Of a stretch of 64,000 nucleotides of DNA, positions 48,467 to 58,196 are shown one piece after another. Both the position numbers and the translations under genes were made by a program. Under the pieces are notes generated by a model. The model was not told the DNA's origin. It ran no database searches and was given only the letters and a program-made list of their open reading frames with translations. Position 1 is the first letter of the stretch; the number at the start of each line of letters is the position of its first letter. The stretch comes from Shewanella violacea DSS12 (GTDB lineage: Bacteria > Pseudomonadota > Gammaproteobacteria > Enterobacterales > Shewanellaceae), in the NCBI RefSeq assembly GCF_000091325.1, contig NC_014012.1, positions 2,834,824 through 2,898,823 on the forward strand, read 5' to 3'.

Positions 48467-49108
48467 TTAAGGCGCTAGTCTGCTGATGTCCCAGCTGGCC
48501 TCTTCTTTGGTATAAAGGAAGCGGTCATGAAGGCGTTTCTCCCCGCCTTGCCAAAACTCAATGCTGCTTGGCTTAACGATATAGCCTCCCCAAAACTTAG
48601 GTAAGGGCACCTCCCCCTTGCTAAATTTGGCCTTCATCTCAGCATACTTACTCTCTAACGCCTGTCTGGCAGAGATCTTACTCGACTGCTTAGAAACCCA
48701 GGCAGCAATCTGACTCTCTTTGGGACGCGTGATAAAGTATTTCATTACCTCGGCTGTCGATAGCGCATGCGCTTCGCCAGTAATAGCCACCTGCCTCTCT
48801 AACGAATGCCAGGGGAACAAGATACTGACTTTCGAGTTAACGGCGATCTGCTGTGACTTTCTGCTGGCTAAATTGGTGAAAAATACGAAGCCACCGGTAT
48901 CGAAGCGTTTGAGCAACACGATTCTTTGAAATGGCTGCCCATCGGCATCAACTGTGGCGACTACCATAGCAGTCGGATCGCTAAGTAAGTCACTGTCCCG
49001 AGCCTGCTCCATCCATTTAGAGAACAAGACCATAGGATCCTCAGGAAGATCCTCTTCATTGAGTCCACCTAAGGTATATTCTCGTCTGATATCACTCAGT
49101 TTCGACAT
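48467..49108 (-). CDS. pdxH: Pyridoxamine 5'-phosphate oxidase
   Basis: A 213-aa FMN enzyme that oxidises PNP or PMP to PLP with oxygen. The N-terminal [18 protein letters not shown], the FMN-phosphate-binding [19 protein letters not shown], and the C-terminal [13 protein letters not shown] ... WDISRLAP ending are diagnostic. The length matches E. coli PdxH (218). It is followed by a strong terminator and preceded, 28 bp away on the same strand, by speB, so it may be co-transcribed with the polyamine genes. Confidence 0.96.
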   Translation of the reverse strand: MSKLSDIRREYTLGGLNEEDLPEDPMVLFSKWMEQARDSDLLSDPTAMVVATVDADGQPFQRIVLLKRFDTGGFVFFTNLASRKSQQIAVNSKVSILFPWHSLERQVAITGEAHALSTAEVMKYFITRPKESQIAAWVSKQSSKISARQALESKYAEMKAKFSKGEVPLPKFWGGYIVKPSSIEFWQGGEKRLHDRFLYTKEEASWDISRLAP

Positions 49109-49136
49109 TTTCTTTCCCTACACAAATCATTAATCG

Positions 49137-50072
49137 CTATTTATTATGGGTACTTCTCAATTTGTCCGCCCACAAATGCAACATCTCGAGTCCAAGAGTC
49201 GCACCTGCCAGTGCGGTGATCTCGGCCGAGTCATAGGCTGGGGCAACTTCAACCACATCCATACCCACTAAGTTCATGCCGCGCAGCCCACGTAAAATTT
49301 TCATGGCTTTATCACTGGTTAACCCACCACACACGGGGGTGCCTGTACCTGGCGCAAATGCTGGGTCTAAACAATCGATATCAAATGTCACATACAAGGG
49401 CATATCGCCGACTCTCGCCTTGATCTGTGCCACTATATCGTCGGCTTTCATATCATTGGCAGTTGCGGCATCGATAACCTGAAACTCATGCGTGTCTCTA
49501 TCATACTCGGTTCTGATCCCCACCTGAATCGAATGCTCAGTCGAGATAAGCCCCTCTTTAGGTGCATGATGAAACATGGTGCCATGATCATACTTACTGC
49601 CCTGACTGTAGGTATCTGTGTGTGCATCGAAATGAAGCAGTGCCATCTTACCGTGCTTTTTAAAATGAGCTCTGAGCAGAGGAAGAGTGACGAAGTGATC
49701 GCCACCAAAACACAACAAGCCCTTATCGGCATCGAGAATTGCCGTAGCAAAGTCTTCCACTCTTCGAGTGAAATCTGCCGAGTCACCACAGTCATAGACC
49801 AGGTCACCGGCATCGACGATGTTAAGATGATCCTTGAGTTTGAAATCCCAGGGCCAACGCGTCTCTTCCCAGGCTAAATGAATCGATGCCTGACGAATCG
49901 CGCCCGGGCCCATGCGACCACCGGAACGTCCTGTGGTGGCCATATCGAACGGCAAACCTAAGATCACCACATCGGCATCGGATGCGATAGGATTAAAATT
50001 CAAGGGCTGTCTCAGATAACCAAAGGCATTGGAATACAATGAGTAATCGGGTTTATCTATCATGGTGGTCAT
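49137..50072 (-). CDS. speB: Agmatinase
   Basis: A 311-aa ureohydrolase that splits agmatine into putrescine and urea using two manganese ions. [19 protein letters not shown] and [16 protein letters not shown] supply the metal ligands. The start has TTGGAGAG upstream. It lies downstream of speD and speA on the same strand, giving arginine to agmatine to putrescine in one cluster. Other guanidino substrates are possible for this family, but speA linkage favours agmatine. Confidence 0.93.
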   Translation of the reverse strand: MTTMIDKPDYSLYSNAFGYLRQPLNFNPIASDADVVILGLPFDMATTGRSGGRMGPGAIRQASIHLAWEETRWPWDFKLKDHLNIVDAGDLVYDCGDSADFTRRVEDFATAILDADKGLLCFGGDHFVTLPLLRAHFKKHGKMALLHFDAHTDTYSQGSKYDHGTMFHHAPKEGLISTEHSIQVGIRTEYDRDTHEFQVIDAATANDMKADDIVAQIKARVGDMPLYVTFDIDCLDPAFAPGTGTPVCGGLTSDKAMKILRGLRGMNLVGMDVVEVAPAYDSAEITALAGATLGLEMLHLWADKLRSTHNK

Positions 50073-50117
50073 ACACTCTCCAACATCTTTAAATATTTAT
50101 ATAATTGGGGTAAAAAG

Positions 50118-51041
50118 TCATTCACCTTGCTGATGAACATGTTTGAAATTAACTTCATAGCCATCATCAATGGTAATTGAACAGGTATTAATACTGGTGT
50201 TATCTCGTCGCTTAGCGACTGGTAAAGGCCTATCTATGCTAATAAGATCCCAGCGCTCTGGCTGTAATTTTAATAGAAAATGCTCGAGTAGCTCGGCCGG
50301 TAAATCTTCATCAGTTAGATTGGTCTCAAAACTGCAGTAGGAACTCAGTTCCTGTGGGGTAATGTGCAGGGTAAAATACCTATCCCCTTTTATGCCATTA
50401 AGAGAATACCCATAGGGGCTAAAGAGATGGTCATCAAATTCAAAATCAGTAAACAGGCTGCTCAGTTCGAGGGCATCACGGATCCCCTCAGCGCTCTGAT
50501 GACGGGAGCGAAAGTACTCGGCCAAAGGTCCCCTCAAGTGATACATCAATATCTCTGTTGTGGCTAAAGGCTTAGCAGCATCCAATGACTTATGCGAAGC
50601 CATTGCTCCATTGGCACTGAACAGGTAATGATGATGACTGTCTAAATGACCGATCCTGTATCCCTTGCCAGGTATCGTCTGGGTGATATAAGCAAGATCT
50701 TGGTCAAAACTTAGAATTTTTGGCTGTAGCAGATACTCATTTTTTCTTTGGTAAGTCCCATAAGCAATCGACTCAACCCCAAGCTTTTCAATAAAAAGCA
50801 CCAGAGCCTTGGATAACTGAGTCGCACCACAGGTCAACATTCTGATCCGTCCATCCCACACAAATAAGCTGGACTCACTGAGAAGATAAGCATCACATGC
50901 TTCATTGCTCACTGTGGAGATGATTTCGGCACCTGCACTCGCGGCCAAAGTCTGCCAAAACACATAGGGTAAACATCTTAATGAAGGCGAGCCAGGCTGC
51001 ACACCCAGCTCGATGATCTTTTCAGAACCTTCAAATACCAT
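50118..51041 (-). CDS. speD: S-adenosylmethionine decarboxylase, eukaryote-type
   Basis: A 307-aa pyruvoyl enzyme proenzyme. FEGSEKIIEL at the N-terminus parallels human FFEGTEKLLEV. LSESSLF (54-60) is the self-cleavage site, with Ser57 becoming pyruvoyl. Cys71 in TCGA sits 14 residues later, as human Cys82 does from Ser68. SPYGYSLNG and TLHITPQ match the segments with the processing Ser and His. This is the long eukaryotic class (PF01536), unlike E. coli SpeD. ATG 51041 is preferred over GTG 51068. It supplies decarboxylated AdoMet for spermidine. Confidence 0.9.
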   Translation of the reverse strand: MVFEGSEKIIELGVQPGSPSLRCLPYVFWQTLAASAGAEIISTVSNEACDAYLLSESSLFVWDGRIRMLTCGATQLSKALVLFIEKLGVESIAYGTYQRKNEYLLQPKILSFDQDLAYITQTIPGKGYRIGHLDSHHHYLFSANGAMASHKSLDAAKPLATTEILMYHLRGPLAEYFRSRHQSAEGIRDALELSSLFTDFEFDDHLFSPYGYSLNGIKGDRYFTLHITPQELSSYCSFETNLTDEDLPAELLEHFLLKLQPERWDLISIDRPLPVAKRRDNTSINTCSITIDDGYEVNFKHVHQQGE

Positions 51042-51100
51042 ATAGGGATACCTTGGCCCAAGTATCACAGTTAAACTCAGTGATAGTTTAGGCCTATAAT

Positions 51101-53014
51101 TTAAGTGAAGTCTTCGAGATAGGTATAGCCTTTCAAGCCTAGCTGCAACTCTTCAAGGATATTAGCCCGCTCGGATTCCTCTATATGCTTGTTAACCAGC
51201 TCTTCATAGGTACGCATAAATGACACGGCATCTAAATTCACATATCTGAGTACATCCGCAACCGTATCGCCCGCTAACACAGACTCGATATTTGTCAGAC
51301 CATTCTCATCGACTCGAACCACTGCAGAGTTAGTATCACCGAAGAGGTTATGCATATCGCCTAAGATCTCCTGATAGGCTCCCACTAAGAAGAAGCCAAT
51401 CAAATAGGGACTCTCAGCGCTCCAAGCCGGAACTGGTAAGGTGGTTTCTATGCCTTGGCCATCGACATACTGATCGATAGAACCATCTGAGTCACAGGTA
51501 ATATCCAACATCACCGCGCGTCGCTCTGGCTTTTTATCCAGGCCAGATAAGGGCAATACAGGAAACACCTGATCTATACCCCATGCGTCGGGTAACGACT
51601 GGAACAGAGAAAAGTTCACAAAAAACTTATCGGCTAGCTTCTCATTAAGCTCATCTATGATGGGTCGATGGAAACGATACTTAGTGCTCAAGACTCCTTG
51701 AAGTTCATGACACACCCTTAGATTCACTTGCTCCGCCCAGGCCCGCTCCACAAGAGACAACTGACCTAAGGCAAACAATGAGTGAGCCTCGGCCAAATCA
51801 CTCTGACAGTCATGATAAATCTCTATCAAGGCCCGTTGATCAGCACGACCACTCACTTCCACCCAAGATTGCCACATATTATGCAGCAGTTGAGGCGCGG
51901 CTGCTTCTGGAGCCTGAATGACTTCGGGTTTGTAGGCTTCGGTGCCGATCACATCTGAAATAAGCACAGCATGATGAGCCGTAAGGTATCGGCCAGACTC
52001 TGAGATGATTTGTGGCATAGGTTGCTGATATTCTTTGCAGATATCGGTCAACACACTGACAATATTGTTGGCGTATTCCGTCAAACCATAATTCATCGAA
52101 TTGCTGCTTTGACTGCGAGTACCATCGTAATCTACCGCTAAGCCACCGCCTACATCGAAACATTTTACATTGGTGCCAAGCTTTTGCAGCTCACAATAAA
52201 AACGTCCGGCTTCGCTGACGCCTTGTCTTATGTCGCGGATGTTAGCGATTTGCGATCCCAGATGAAAATGCAGTAACTGCAAGCAATCTAACATCTCTTC
52301 ATCTTTAAGAGATTCGATAACCGTCAGTACTTGGGCCGCCGACAGACCAAACTTTGACTTTTCTCCGCCACTGGCCTGCCACTTGCCTTTACCTTGAAAC
52401 GCCAGGCGTACTCGTAAACCCAGTCTGGGGGTTACACCTAGCTTTTTAGCTTCCTGAAGTATGCATTTAAGCTCCGACAGCTTCTCGAGTACAATGTAGA
52501 CCTTATGGCCTAATTTCTCGCCTATGAGTGCAAGCCGGATATATTCAATGTCTTTATAGCCGTTACAGATAATGACAGAGCTGGCTTTCTGAGCCATAGC
52601 CAAAACAGCCATCAGTTCTGGCTTACTGCCAGCTTCTAGGCCGAGTTGAGGCACTTCTTTCGATTTCTGACTGGCGAGGATCTCTTCGACAACGGTTTGT
52701 TGCTGATTAACTTTAATCGGGTATACCAGCAAGTAATCTGATTCATATTGGTATTTTTGAATTGCCAGATTAAATGCATGACAGAGACTGTTGACCCTGT
52801 GATGCAAGATTTGTGGAAAACGAACCAATACAGGAAGGGCGACTCCAGACTTGACCATGCTTTGGGCAAGTTCATTTAAGCCGATTGTAAATTCCGGGTT
52901 AGCTTGATCGGGAGAAACGGTCACCTCTCCGGCATCGCTTATCCCATAGAGTCCCTGACTCCAATAATTAACGTTATACCCGGTGCGGGCATCATTAATA
53001 GACCAATCACTCAT
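51101..53014 (-). CDS. speA: Biosynthetic arginine decarboxylase
   Basis: A 637-aa PLP enzyme (alanine-racemase-like fold) that makes agmatine. YPIKVNQQ holds the PLP lysine (about 105), and HFHLGSQ and [13 protein letters not shown] follow. The C-terminal part has the SpeA-specific YEELVNKHI region. ATG 53014 with AGG upstream gives [10 protein letters not shown], matching SpeA starts. The frame extends to ATG 53071. It is the first gene of the speA-speD-speB group, preceded by a leader with a terminator hairpin at 53128-53156. Confidence 0.95.
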   Translation of the reverse strand: MSDWSINDARTGYNVNYWSQGLYGISDAGEVTVSPDQANPEFTIGLNELAQSMVKSGVALPVLVRFPQILHHRVNSLCHAFNLAIQKYQYESDYLLVYPIKVNQQQTVVEEILASQKSKEVPQLGLEAGSKPELMAVLAMAQKASSVIICNGYKDIEYIRLALIGEKLGHKVYIVLEKLSELKCILQEAKKLGVTPRLGLRVRLAFQGKGKWQASGGEKSKFGLSAAQVLTVIESLKDEEMLDCLQLLHFHLGSQIANIRDIRQGVSEAGRFYCELQKLGTNVKCFDVGGGLAVDYDGTRSQSSNSMNYGLTEYANNIVSVLTDICKEYQQPMPQIISESGRYLTAHHAVLISDVIGTEAYKPEVIQAPEAAAPQLLHNMWQSWVEVSGRADQRALIEIYHDCQSDLAEAHSLFALGQLSLVERAWAEQVNLRVCHELQGVLSTKYRFHRPIIDELNEKLADKFFVNFSLFQSLPDAWGIDQVFPVLPLSGLDKKPERRAVMLDITCDSDGSIDQYVDGQGIETTLPVPAWSAESPYLIGFFLVGAYQEILGDMHNLFGDTNSAVVRVDENGLTNIESVLAGDTVADVLRYVNLDAVSFMRTYEELVNKHIEESERANILEELQLGLKGYTYLEDFT

Positions 53015-53127
53015 AATTGTTAAACCTAAAAAAGAAATCAAAAACAAAGGCCTTTTCGTCGCCTCTGCCATTACTAACCATTGAGAAATCTAATCTGGAG
53101 ATCCTGATGAAGATGAATGCCCAGACC

Positions 53128-53156
53128 ATAAAAATGGGGCGTAATTAAACACCCCA
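53128..53156 (-). terminator. Terminator-like hairpin in the speA leader
   Basis: On the minus strand TGGGGTG and CGCCCCA form a 7-bp stem with an 8-nt loop, followed at once by TTTTTAT. It lies 114 bp upstream of the speA start in a leader region of at most about 340 bp. No other minus-strand gene precedes it, so it may control speA read-through. Confidence 0.6.
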
Positions 53157-53354
53157 GACGATGCTATTGCAAGCATAAGATATAAAAACATAAGCTCAAA
53201 AATCCAGTCGATATTAACATGACTGCAGAAAAACCTTCACTCGATGTCCCATTTTTACACAAATGAGCTTAAGAGATTAAAATCACTTAAAGATTGTTAA
53301 TCAGTTTTCCACTATAATCCAGCATCGAAGCAGTCCCAAGCAACAGAGAGTCAC

Positions 53355-54191
53355 ATGATACAAATAGGAAAATCTTGCACCCTCGAAGTCGTAAAACGAG
53401 TCGACTTTGGCGTTTATCTCAATGCACACGATCTAGGCCAAGTACTATTACCTAGTAAGGTGGTCCCAAAAGAGTGCAATGTCGGTGATGAGGTCGATGT
53501 TTTTCTTTATCTGGACTCAGAAGATGCCATTATTGCGACGACCAAGAAGCCACTGGCTGAAGTGGGTCAGTTTGCCTATTTAGAAGCTGTTGCTACCGGT
53601 CAATACGGTGCCTTCCTCGACTGGGGACTAGATAAAGATCTGCTACTCCCTTTCGCTGAACAACACAGAGAGATTGAAGTTGGACGCTCCTACTTAGTCT
53701 ATATCTACACCAGTAATGTCGATGAGCGCATTGTTGCCTCGGCTAAAGTCGATAAGTTCCTCGACAGAACACCACCTCCATATGATAAAGATGAAGCGGT
53801 TAATCTGATTATAGGTGGCAGCACAGATCTTGGTTATAAAGCTATCATCAACCATAGCCATTGGGGTGTAATCTTCAAAAATGAGGTATTTCGTACCCTG
53901 AGTTTTGGACAAAGGTTGAAGGGTTTCATCAAGCAAGTACGCAGTGATGACAAGATAGATCTTATCTTGCAACAGGGTATCCAATCAGAATTAGATAAAC
54001 ATTCGACTACCATCATGTTTAAGCTTAACCAAGCTGGCGGCTTCCTGCCTCTTAATGATAAGACAGATGCAGAAACCATCTATGCCAAAATGTCCATGAG
54101 CAAGAAAGCCTTCAAGAAAAGCATCGGCGGACTGTATAAGAACAAGCAGATCACCATAGCACCCGATGGCATTAGAATAGTAAAAGACTAG
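53355..54191 (+). CDS. CvfB-type S1-domain RNA-binding protein
   Basis: A 278-aa soluble protein. Three S1-like barrels follow one another (about 3-62 with VDFGVYLN, 66-128 with GQYGAFLDWG, 150-210 with GYKAIINHSHWGVIF). The final 60 residues form the winged-helix tail of CvfB (GLYKNKQITIAPDGI). CvfB of Staphylococcus affects virulence gene expression, and the Gram-negative homologues (YitL-like) are uncharacterised. It is divergent from speA and followed by a strong terminator. Confidence 0.88.
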   Translation: MIQIGKSCTLEVVKRVDFGVYLNAHDLGQVLLPSKVVPKECNVGDEVDVFLYLDSEDAIIATTKKPLAEVGQFAYLEAVATGQYGAFLDWGLDKDLLLPFAEQHREIEVGRSYLVYIYTSNVDERIVASAKVDKFLDRTPPPYDKDEAVNLIIGGSTDLGYKAIINHSHWGVIFKNEVFRTLSFGQRLKGFIKQVRSDDKIDLILQQGIQSELDKHSTTIMFKLNQAGGFLPLNDKTDAETIYAKMSMSKKAFKKSIGGLYKNKQITIAPDGIRIVKD

Positions 54192-54269
54192 CTACATCTG
54201 GCCTGGACGTCGATAATTGTCTAGTTATCGTGCATAAAACCAGTAACTTATTGCTTGGCTCTTTGATTA

Positions 54270-54307
54270 AAAGCATGACTCTGTTATAACAAAGTCATGC
54301 TTTTTTT
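54270..54307 (+). terminator. Terminator after the CvfB-type gene
   Basis: AAGCATGACT and AGTCATGCTT form a 10-bp stem with a loop of about 13 nt, followed by a run of Ts (TTTTTTT in total). Confidence 0.92.
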
Positions 54308-54321
54308 ATGAGTTTACTGAA

Positions 54322-55002
54322 ATGAATCTAACGCTCCATGAAGCACGAGTGATCGCTTGTCTACTTGAGAAAGAAGTCACCACTCCAGATCAATACCCCT
54401 TATCCCTCAATTCACTCACTATGGCTTGTAATCAAAAGTCGAGCCGAGATCCTGTGCTGGCCATGACGGAAGCTGAGACTCAAGCCTGTATCGATGCGCT
54501 GATGAAGCGCAGGCTAGTCACAGATCAAACTGGCTTCGGTTCACGAGTGGTTAAGTATAAGCATAGATTCTGTAATACCGAGTTTAGCGATCTACAGTTC
54601 AGCTCGGCTCAATTAGCCATCGTCTGCTTACTACTGCTACGGGGACCCCAGACCCCGGGTGAGTTGAAGAGTCGAAGTGGCCGTCTACACCTTTTCAACG
54701 ATGTCAGCGAAGTCGATAAGACCTTAACCTCGTTAACTCTCACCGATCCGATATTGGTCAGGCAGCTTGCAAGGGAACCTGGGAGACGAGACTCACGCTT
54801 TATTGGGCTTTTTTCAGACGAGGCGGTCCAAGCGAGTGAATCTGATATGGCACTGACGCCTGCAAGATCTAATACACCCAAAGAGTCAGTCTCGGCCACT
54901 GAAGAGCTGAGCTTAGCTCAAGTCGATTTAGTCGCAAGAGTGACCAGCCTCGAACGGGACGTCGCCCAACTCAAAGAAGCACTGCATGATTTACTCAATT
55001 GA
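54322..55002 (+). CDS. yceH: YceH family protein (DUF480, tandem winged helix)
   Basis: A 226-aa protein. [30 protein letters not shown] and [20 protein letters not shown] are the two winged-helix halves of DUF480 (UPF0502). A C-terminal extension from about 190 forms a coiled coil ([21 protein letters not shown]). The length is close to E. coli YceH (215). A DNA-binding role is suggested by the fold only. It starts 15 bp after a terminator and so has its own transcript. Confidence 0.9.
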   Translation: MNLTLHEARVIACLLEKEVTTPDQYPLSLNSLTMACNQKSSRDPVLAMTEAETQACIDALMKRRLVTDQTGFGSRVVKYKHRFCNTEFSDLQFSSAQLAIVCLLLLRGPQTPGELKSRSGRLHLFNDVSEVDKTLTSLTLTDPILVRQLAREPGRRDSRFIGLFSDEAVQASESDMALTPARSNTPKESVSATEELSLAQVDLVARVTSLERDVAQLKEALHDLLN

Positions 55003-55076
55003 AAGCGCTGAGACATGAAATAAGATTTTACTAAATGAGATACAAGCACATATGCCTTGGTGGTAACTTAAGGTTC

Positions 55077-55156
55077 GTATGTGTTCGATAACAATACATT
55101 TTGGATTTTATCAACTGATGATCTGATAGCTGTATCTGTATGTGTTCGATAACAAT
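55077..55156 (+). promoter_or_regulatory. Two perfect 19-bp direct repeats upstream of the ABC exporter
   Basis: GTATGTGTTCGATAACAAT occurs at 55077-55095 and 55138-55156, with starts 61 bp apart. Each contains TGT-N8-ACA symmetry. The second copy ends 8 bp before the ATG of the permease gene. They may be paired operators or a recent local duplication. Confidence 0.55.
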
Positions 55157-55163
55157 TTAAGGG

Positions 55164-56006
55164 ATGATTTTGGAACCTAACCTAAATACCGGCTTAGTGC
55201 GCAATACGCTCATACTGGCCAAATTTGAATTAAAGAAGCTACTGTTTAATCCTAAGGGCTTGATTGCCCTGATTGCCTTCGCACTCGTGTGGATGTTGAT
55301 CTTACTCTATCCCATTCGCGGCGCCTCGGATATTCTGCTAAGCCCAGAATTCAGGCAGTTAATTGCTGGTTTATTTGGCGAGTCTTCGGTGGATAAGCTG
55401 TTCCAGTGGCAAGTGGCTGAGATGGCGATATTTTGGGTCGCGGCCCTGTATATTTTTCCAATGTTTAGTATTTTTGTCTCGGCGGATCAATTCGCCTCAG
55501 ATAAAAGCAGAGGCAGCTTTCGCTTCTTGATCTTAAGGACCGGGCGAGACAGTCTGTTTTTTGGTCGCTTCATCGGCCATATGTTGATTCAATCATTACT
55601 ATTAATGTTAACTGTAGGAGCCACGATACTGCTGGCTCTGTCACGGGAGACCAGCCTGTTGTTGCCTGCGTTAGGCTCAGGCTTGATGGTGTTTATCAAT
55701 ATCTTCATCATCTTGCTGCCATACACGGCCTTGATGGCCCTGCTCTCCTTGTACGCCAATTCCGCCAGGCAAGCCACTATCTACGCCATCTTGTTCTGGG
55801 CTGTGAGTGCGATTGTACTAGCTGTCGTCAATAGTCAGTTCCCCGCAATTGGCGAAGTATTAAGTTGGATATTACCCGGTGCTCAGCTAAGCATGATGAT
55901 CAATACTCAAGGGGTCTCTAGCCTGATTTATGCCCCTATCCCTCTCATACAAGCAGGCGTGTTACTTTTCCTAGGCAGAAGTTACATGATCAGGAGTTCA
56001 CTATGA
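55164..56006 (+). CDS. ABC-2 type exporter permease
   Basis: A 280-aa membrane protein with six predicted helices. ILAKFELKKLLFNPKGLIALI at the start is typical of ABC-2 permeases of the NosY/GldF type, and SADQFASDKSRGSFRFLI resembles the loop after the second helix. ATG 55164 has only AAGGG directly adjacent, so a downstream GTG (55197) is possible. The stop overlaps the ATPase start by 4 bp. Cargo unknown. Confidence 0.82.
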   Translation: MILEPNLNTGLVRNTLILAKFELKKLLFNPKGLIALIAFALVWMLILLYPIRGASDILLSPEFRQLIAGLFGESSVDKLFQWQVAEMAIFWVAALYIFPMFSIFVSADQFASDKSRGSFRFLILRTGRDSLFFGRFIGHMLIQSLLLMLTVGATILLALSRETSLLLPALGSGLMVFINIFIILLPYTALMALLSLYANSARQATIYAILFWAVSAIVLAVVNSQFPAIGEVLSWILPGAQLSMMINTQGVSSLIYAPIPLIQAGVLLFLGRSYMIRSSL

Positions 56007-56902
56007 GTCTGATTAAATGTGAAAATCTCAGTAAATCCTATGGCAGTAAACTCGCACTGGACTCAGTGACGCTGGAACTGAAACCAGGAGCGCCAATCGC
56101 CCTCGTCGGCCCGAACGGTGCAGGCAAGACCACCCTGTTTAGCCTGCTATGTGGATACCTGCTGCCCAGTCACGGAACAGTGACCATAATGGGAGAGAAA
56201 CCCGGCAGCAGAAAATTACTCGGCAGAGTCTCTTCATTACCACAAGATGCCAGTCTGGATCCTAATCTCAACCTGATCACTCAATTCACCCTGTTTGGTA
56301 CCCTGCAGGGATTGACTCAGAGCCAGGCTAAGACCGAGGGTCTACGTGTCCTGTCTCTGGTGGGTCTAAGTGATGTTGTCGAGCAAAAACCAACGGCATT
56401 AAGCCATGGTATGAGCAAGCGTGCATCCATAGCTCAGGCCTTAATAGGTTCGCCTCAGTTGGTGTTATTAGATGAACCCACTGCGGGGCTGGATCCTGTT
56501 AATGCTAAGGTGATCCGTGAACTGGTCAAGTCCCTGTCATCACATATCACCTTCGTCATTAGCTCACACAACTTAGATGAATTAGAGAAACTCTGTGATC
56601 AGGTGCTCTACTTAGATCAAGGTAAGTTAGGCCAATCTGTTTCTATGCAGGAGAATTTACTCGATGAGTACCTGACGATTTCGATGCAGGAGTGTGACAA
56701 TCAGGCGCTCATTTCACGAGTCGAAGCCCTAGCAGGCATAAACTCGGTGACCCTGAAACAGGAGAATGAATTTTTAATTCATTACGCGGTCAGTGAGATA
56801 AAAGATATTGAGGTGCAGATTTTTACCCTATTCGCCAGTTACGGCTGGAGATATAAGGCCATTCTCAAGGGACGAACTCTAGAAGACAAGCTGTTCTCCT
56901 AA
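56003..56902 (+). CDS. ABC transporter ATP-binding protein
   Basis: A 299-aa ATPase. Walker A GPNGAGKTT is at residues 36-44. The signature appears as LSHGMSKRASIAQAL, an unusual variant in which LSGGQ is replaced by LSHGM. Walker B LVLLDEPTAGLDP and the switch His (SSHNLDE) are intact. The C-terminal 90 residues form an accessory domain common in ABC-2 exporters. It is coupled to the permease by ATGA overlap and followed by a terminator. Confidence 0.9.
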   Translation: MSLIKCENLSKSYGSKLALDSVTLELKPGAPIALVGPNGAGKTTLFSLLCGYLLPSHGTVTIMGEKPGSRKLLGRVSSLPQDASLDPNLNLITQFTLFGTLQGLTQSQAKTEGLRVLSLVGLSDVVEQKPTALSHGMSKRASIAQALIGSPQLVLLDEPTAGLDPVNAKVIRELVKSLSSHITFVISSHNLDELEKLCDQVLYLDQGKLGQSVSMQENLLDEYLTISMQECDNQALISRVEALAGINSVTLKQENEFLIHYAVSEIKDIEVQIFTLFASYGWRYKAILKGRTLEDKLFS

Positions 56903-56928
56903 GCCAATAGCCTAATCTCATCTCAATC

Positions 56929-56961
56929 AAAACTAAGGCGCCCATCAGGCGCCTTAGTTTT
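56929..56961 (+). terminator. Terminator after the ABC exporter operon
   Basis: AAAACTAAGGCGCC and GGCGCCTTAGTTTT form a perfect 14-bp stem with a 5-nt loop, ending in TTTTAT. Confidence 0.93.
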
Positions 56962-57615
56962 ATCCGCAGCTTACCTTTAACCCTAACATGCCCCTTTGAT
57001 AGTCCATTCCATGTAGATCACTTCACAGCTCAGTGCATAGCTCAGTGCACAGCTAGCCTACTCAAGCCTAGAGAAAGTATTACGCCAATTATCGAACTCA
57101 GTGCTTGTGTACAATTTCGAAGTGAAATATGACCAATCGGTATAAACGTCTGCTCACTCAAGCTGAATACAGCGCTTCTGAGACAAGGCCGGTAATTGCT
57201 CCATCATAAATGGCATTCACAACATATCTTGTTAGTACGAGTTAGGTAGCATAGTTATTCTGGGTTTAGGCTAGTTACCCAGTATAAAGAAGCGCTAACA
57301 CTCGCCTTTCAGCGTGTTTTGCTTGCCTAGATCTGTGTTGAATGCGTTCAAAGGAGATCATCAATAACTCTGTAACTCGCCTTGAATTATGCAGCTAGAA
57401 ACAACTCTAAACAGACCATTTAATTGCAATATTTATTATAAATTTCAATGAGATAAAATCATTTGTCGGCATGAATACTTCTACGAATAGAAGACCTGAG
57501 ATGGTATTGCTCTAATAGCAAGAATGACTGTGACGGAATTATATGGCAAGAGTATTACCGGCTATCTGGAATGGCTAACACTTTGATTTGAATTATTATT
57601 TTATAAATTTCAGGC
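56962..57615. other. 650-bp gene-poor interval
   Basis: I see no coding region or recognisable RNA. A short imperfect repeat (AGCTCAGTGCATAGCTCAGTG, about 57028-57048) is the only structure. Confidence 0.3.
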
Positions 57616-57646
57616 AAAAAAAGAGCCGCGATAAATCGCAGCTCTT
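57616..57646 (-). terminator. Terminator after the cold-shock gene
   Basis: On the minus strand AAGAGCTGCGAT and ATCGCGGCTCTT form a 12-bp stem (one G-U) with a very short loop, followed by TTTTTGCC. Confidence 0.88.
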
Positions 57647-57690
57647 ACAAATTCTTTTGGATTAGCTAAAAGCTAATCGAAAGTCCAAAC

Positions 57691-57897
57691 CTAAACGATA
57701 GTTACGTTTTCAGCTTGTGGACCTTTCTGACCTTGAGTCACAGTGAATTGAACTTTCTGACCTTCGTCAAGAGTTTTGAAACCGTCTGACTGAATCGCAC
57801 GGAAGTGAACGAAGACGTCTGGACCAGACTCTTGCTCGATAAATCCAAAACCTTTGTCAGAGTTGAACCACTTAACAACGCCAGTAACTTGAGACAT
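57691..57897 (-). CDS. Cold-shock protein (CspA family)
   Basis: A 68-aa single CSD protein starting at ATG 57897. [17 protein letters not shown] contains RNP1 (KGFGFI), and DVFVHF is RNP2. The frame extends to 57933 but [11 protein letters not shown] is the natural start. The region from 57898 to 58196 can hold a long 5' UTR of the kind that controls csp translation by temperature, but I did not define its folding. Confidence 0.95.
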   Translation of the reverse strand: MSQVTGVVKWFNSDKGFGFIEQESGPDVFVHFRAIQSDGFKTLDEGQKVQFTVTQGQKGPQAENVTIV

Positions 57898-58196
57898 GAT
57901 ATAAATCCTGTAACTAAATAAAAATAAAGCCAAAACGGCAGTAAAGCTGGAATATGCCGGTATTACTTATGTTAACAGGACGAACGGATCGCATTGATAC
58001 ATAAAAATAAGCCCAACCTTCAAGCTGCGTTTACTATAAATCATTCTCAGCCTATGTCAACAATCAAAAACAATAAGTCGACCTGATTTCGCTTTATTTT
58101 CTGTCATTTGTTCAAATTAACACTAGATATAAGTGCTTTAAGAACACTAAAAACAAGCACTTGGCTGGTTTTCAATCGACTCAAACTGGTTAACAA

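Noticed and set aside
57898..58196. Riboswitch in the cold-shock leader
   Set aside because: A long csp 5' UTR is expected, but I could not recognise a defined aptamer or cold-box by eye.
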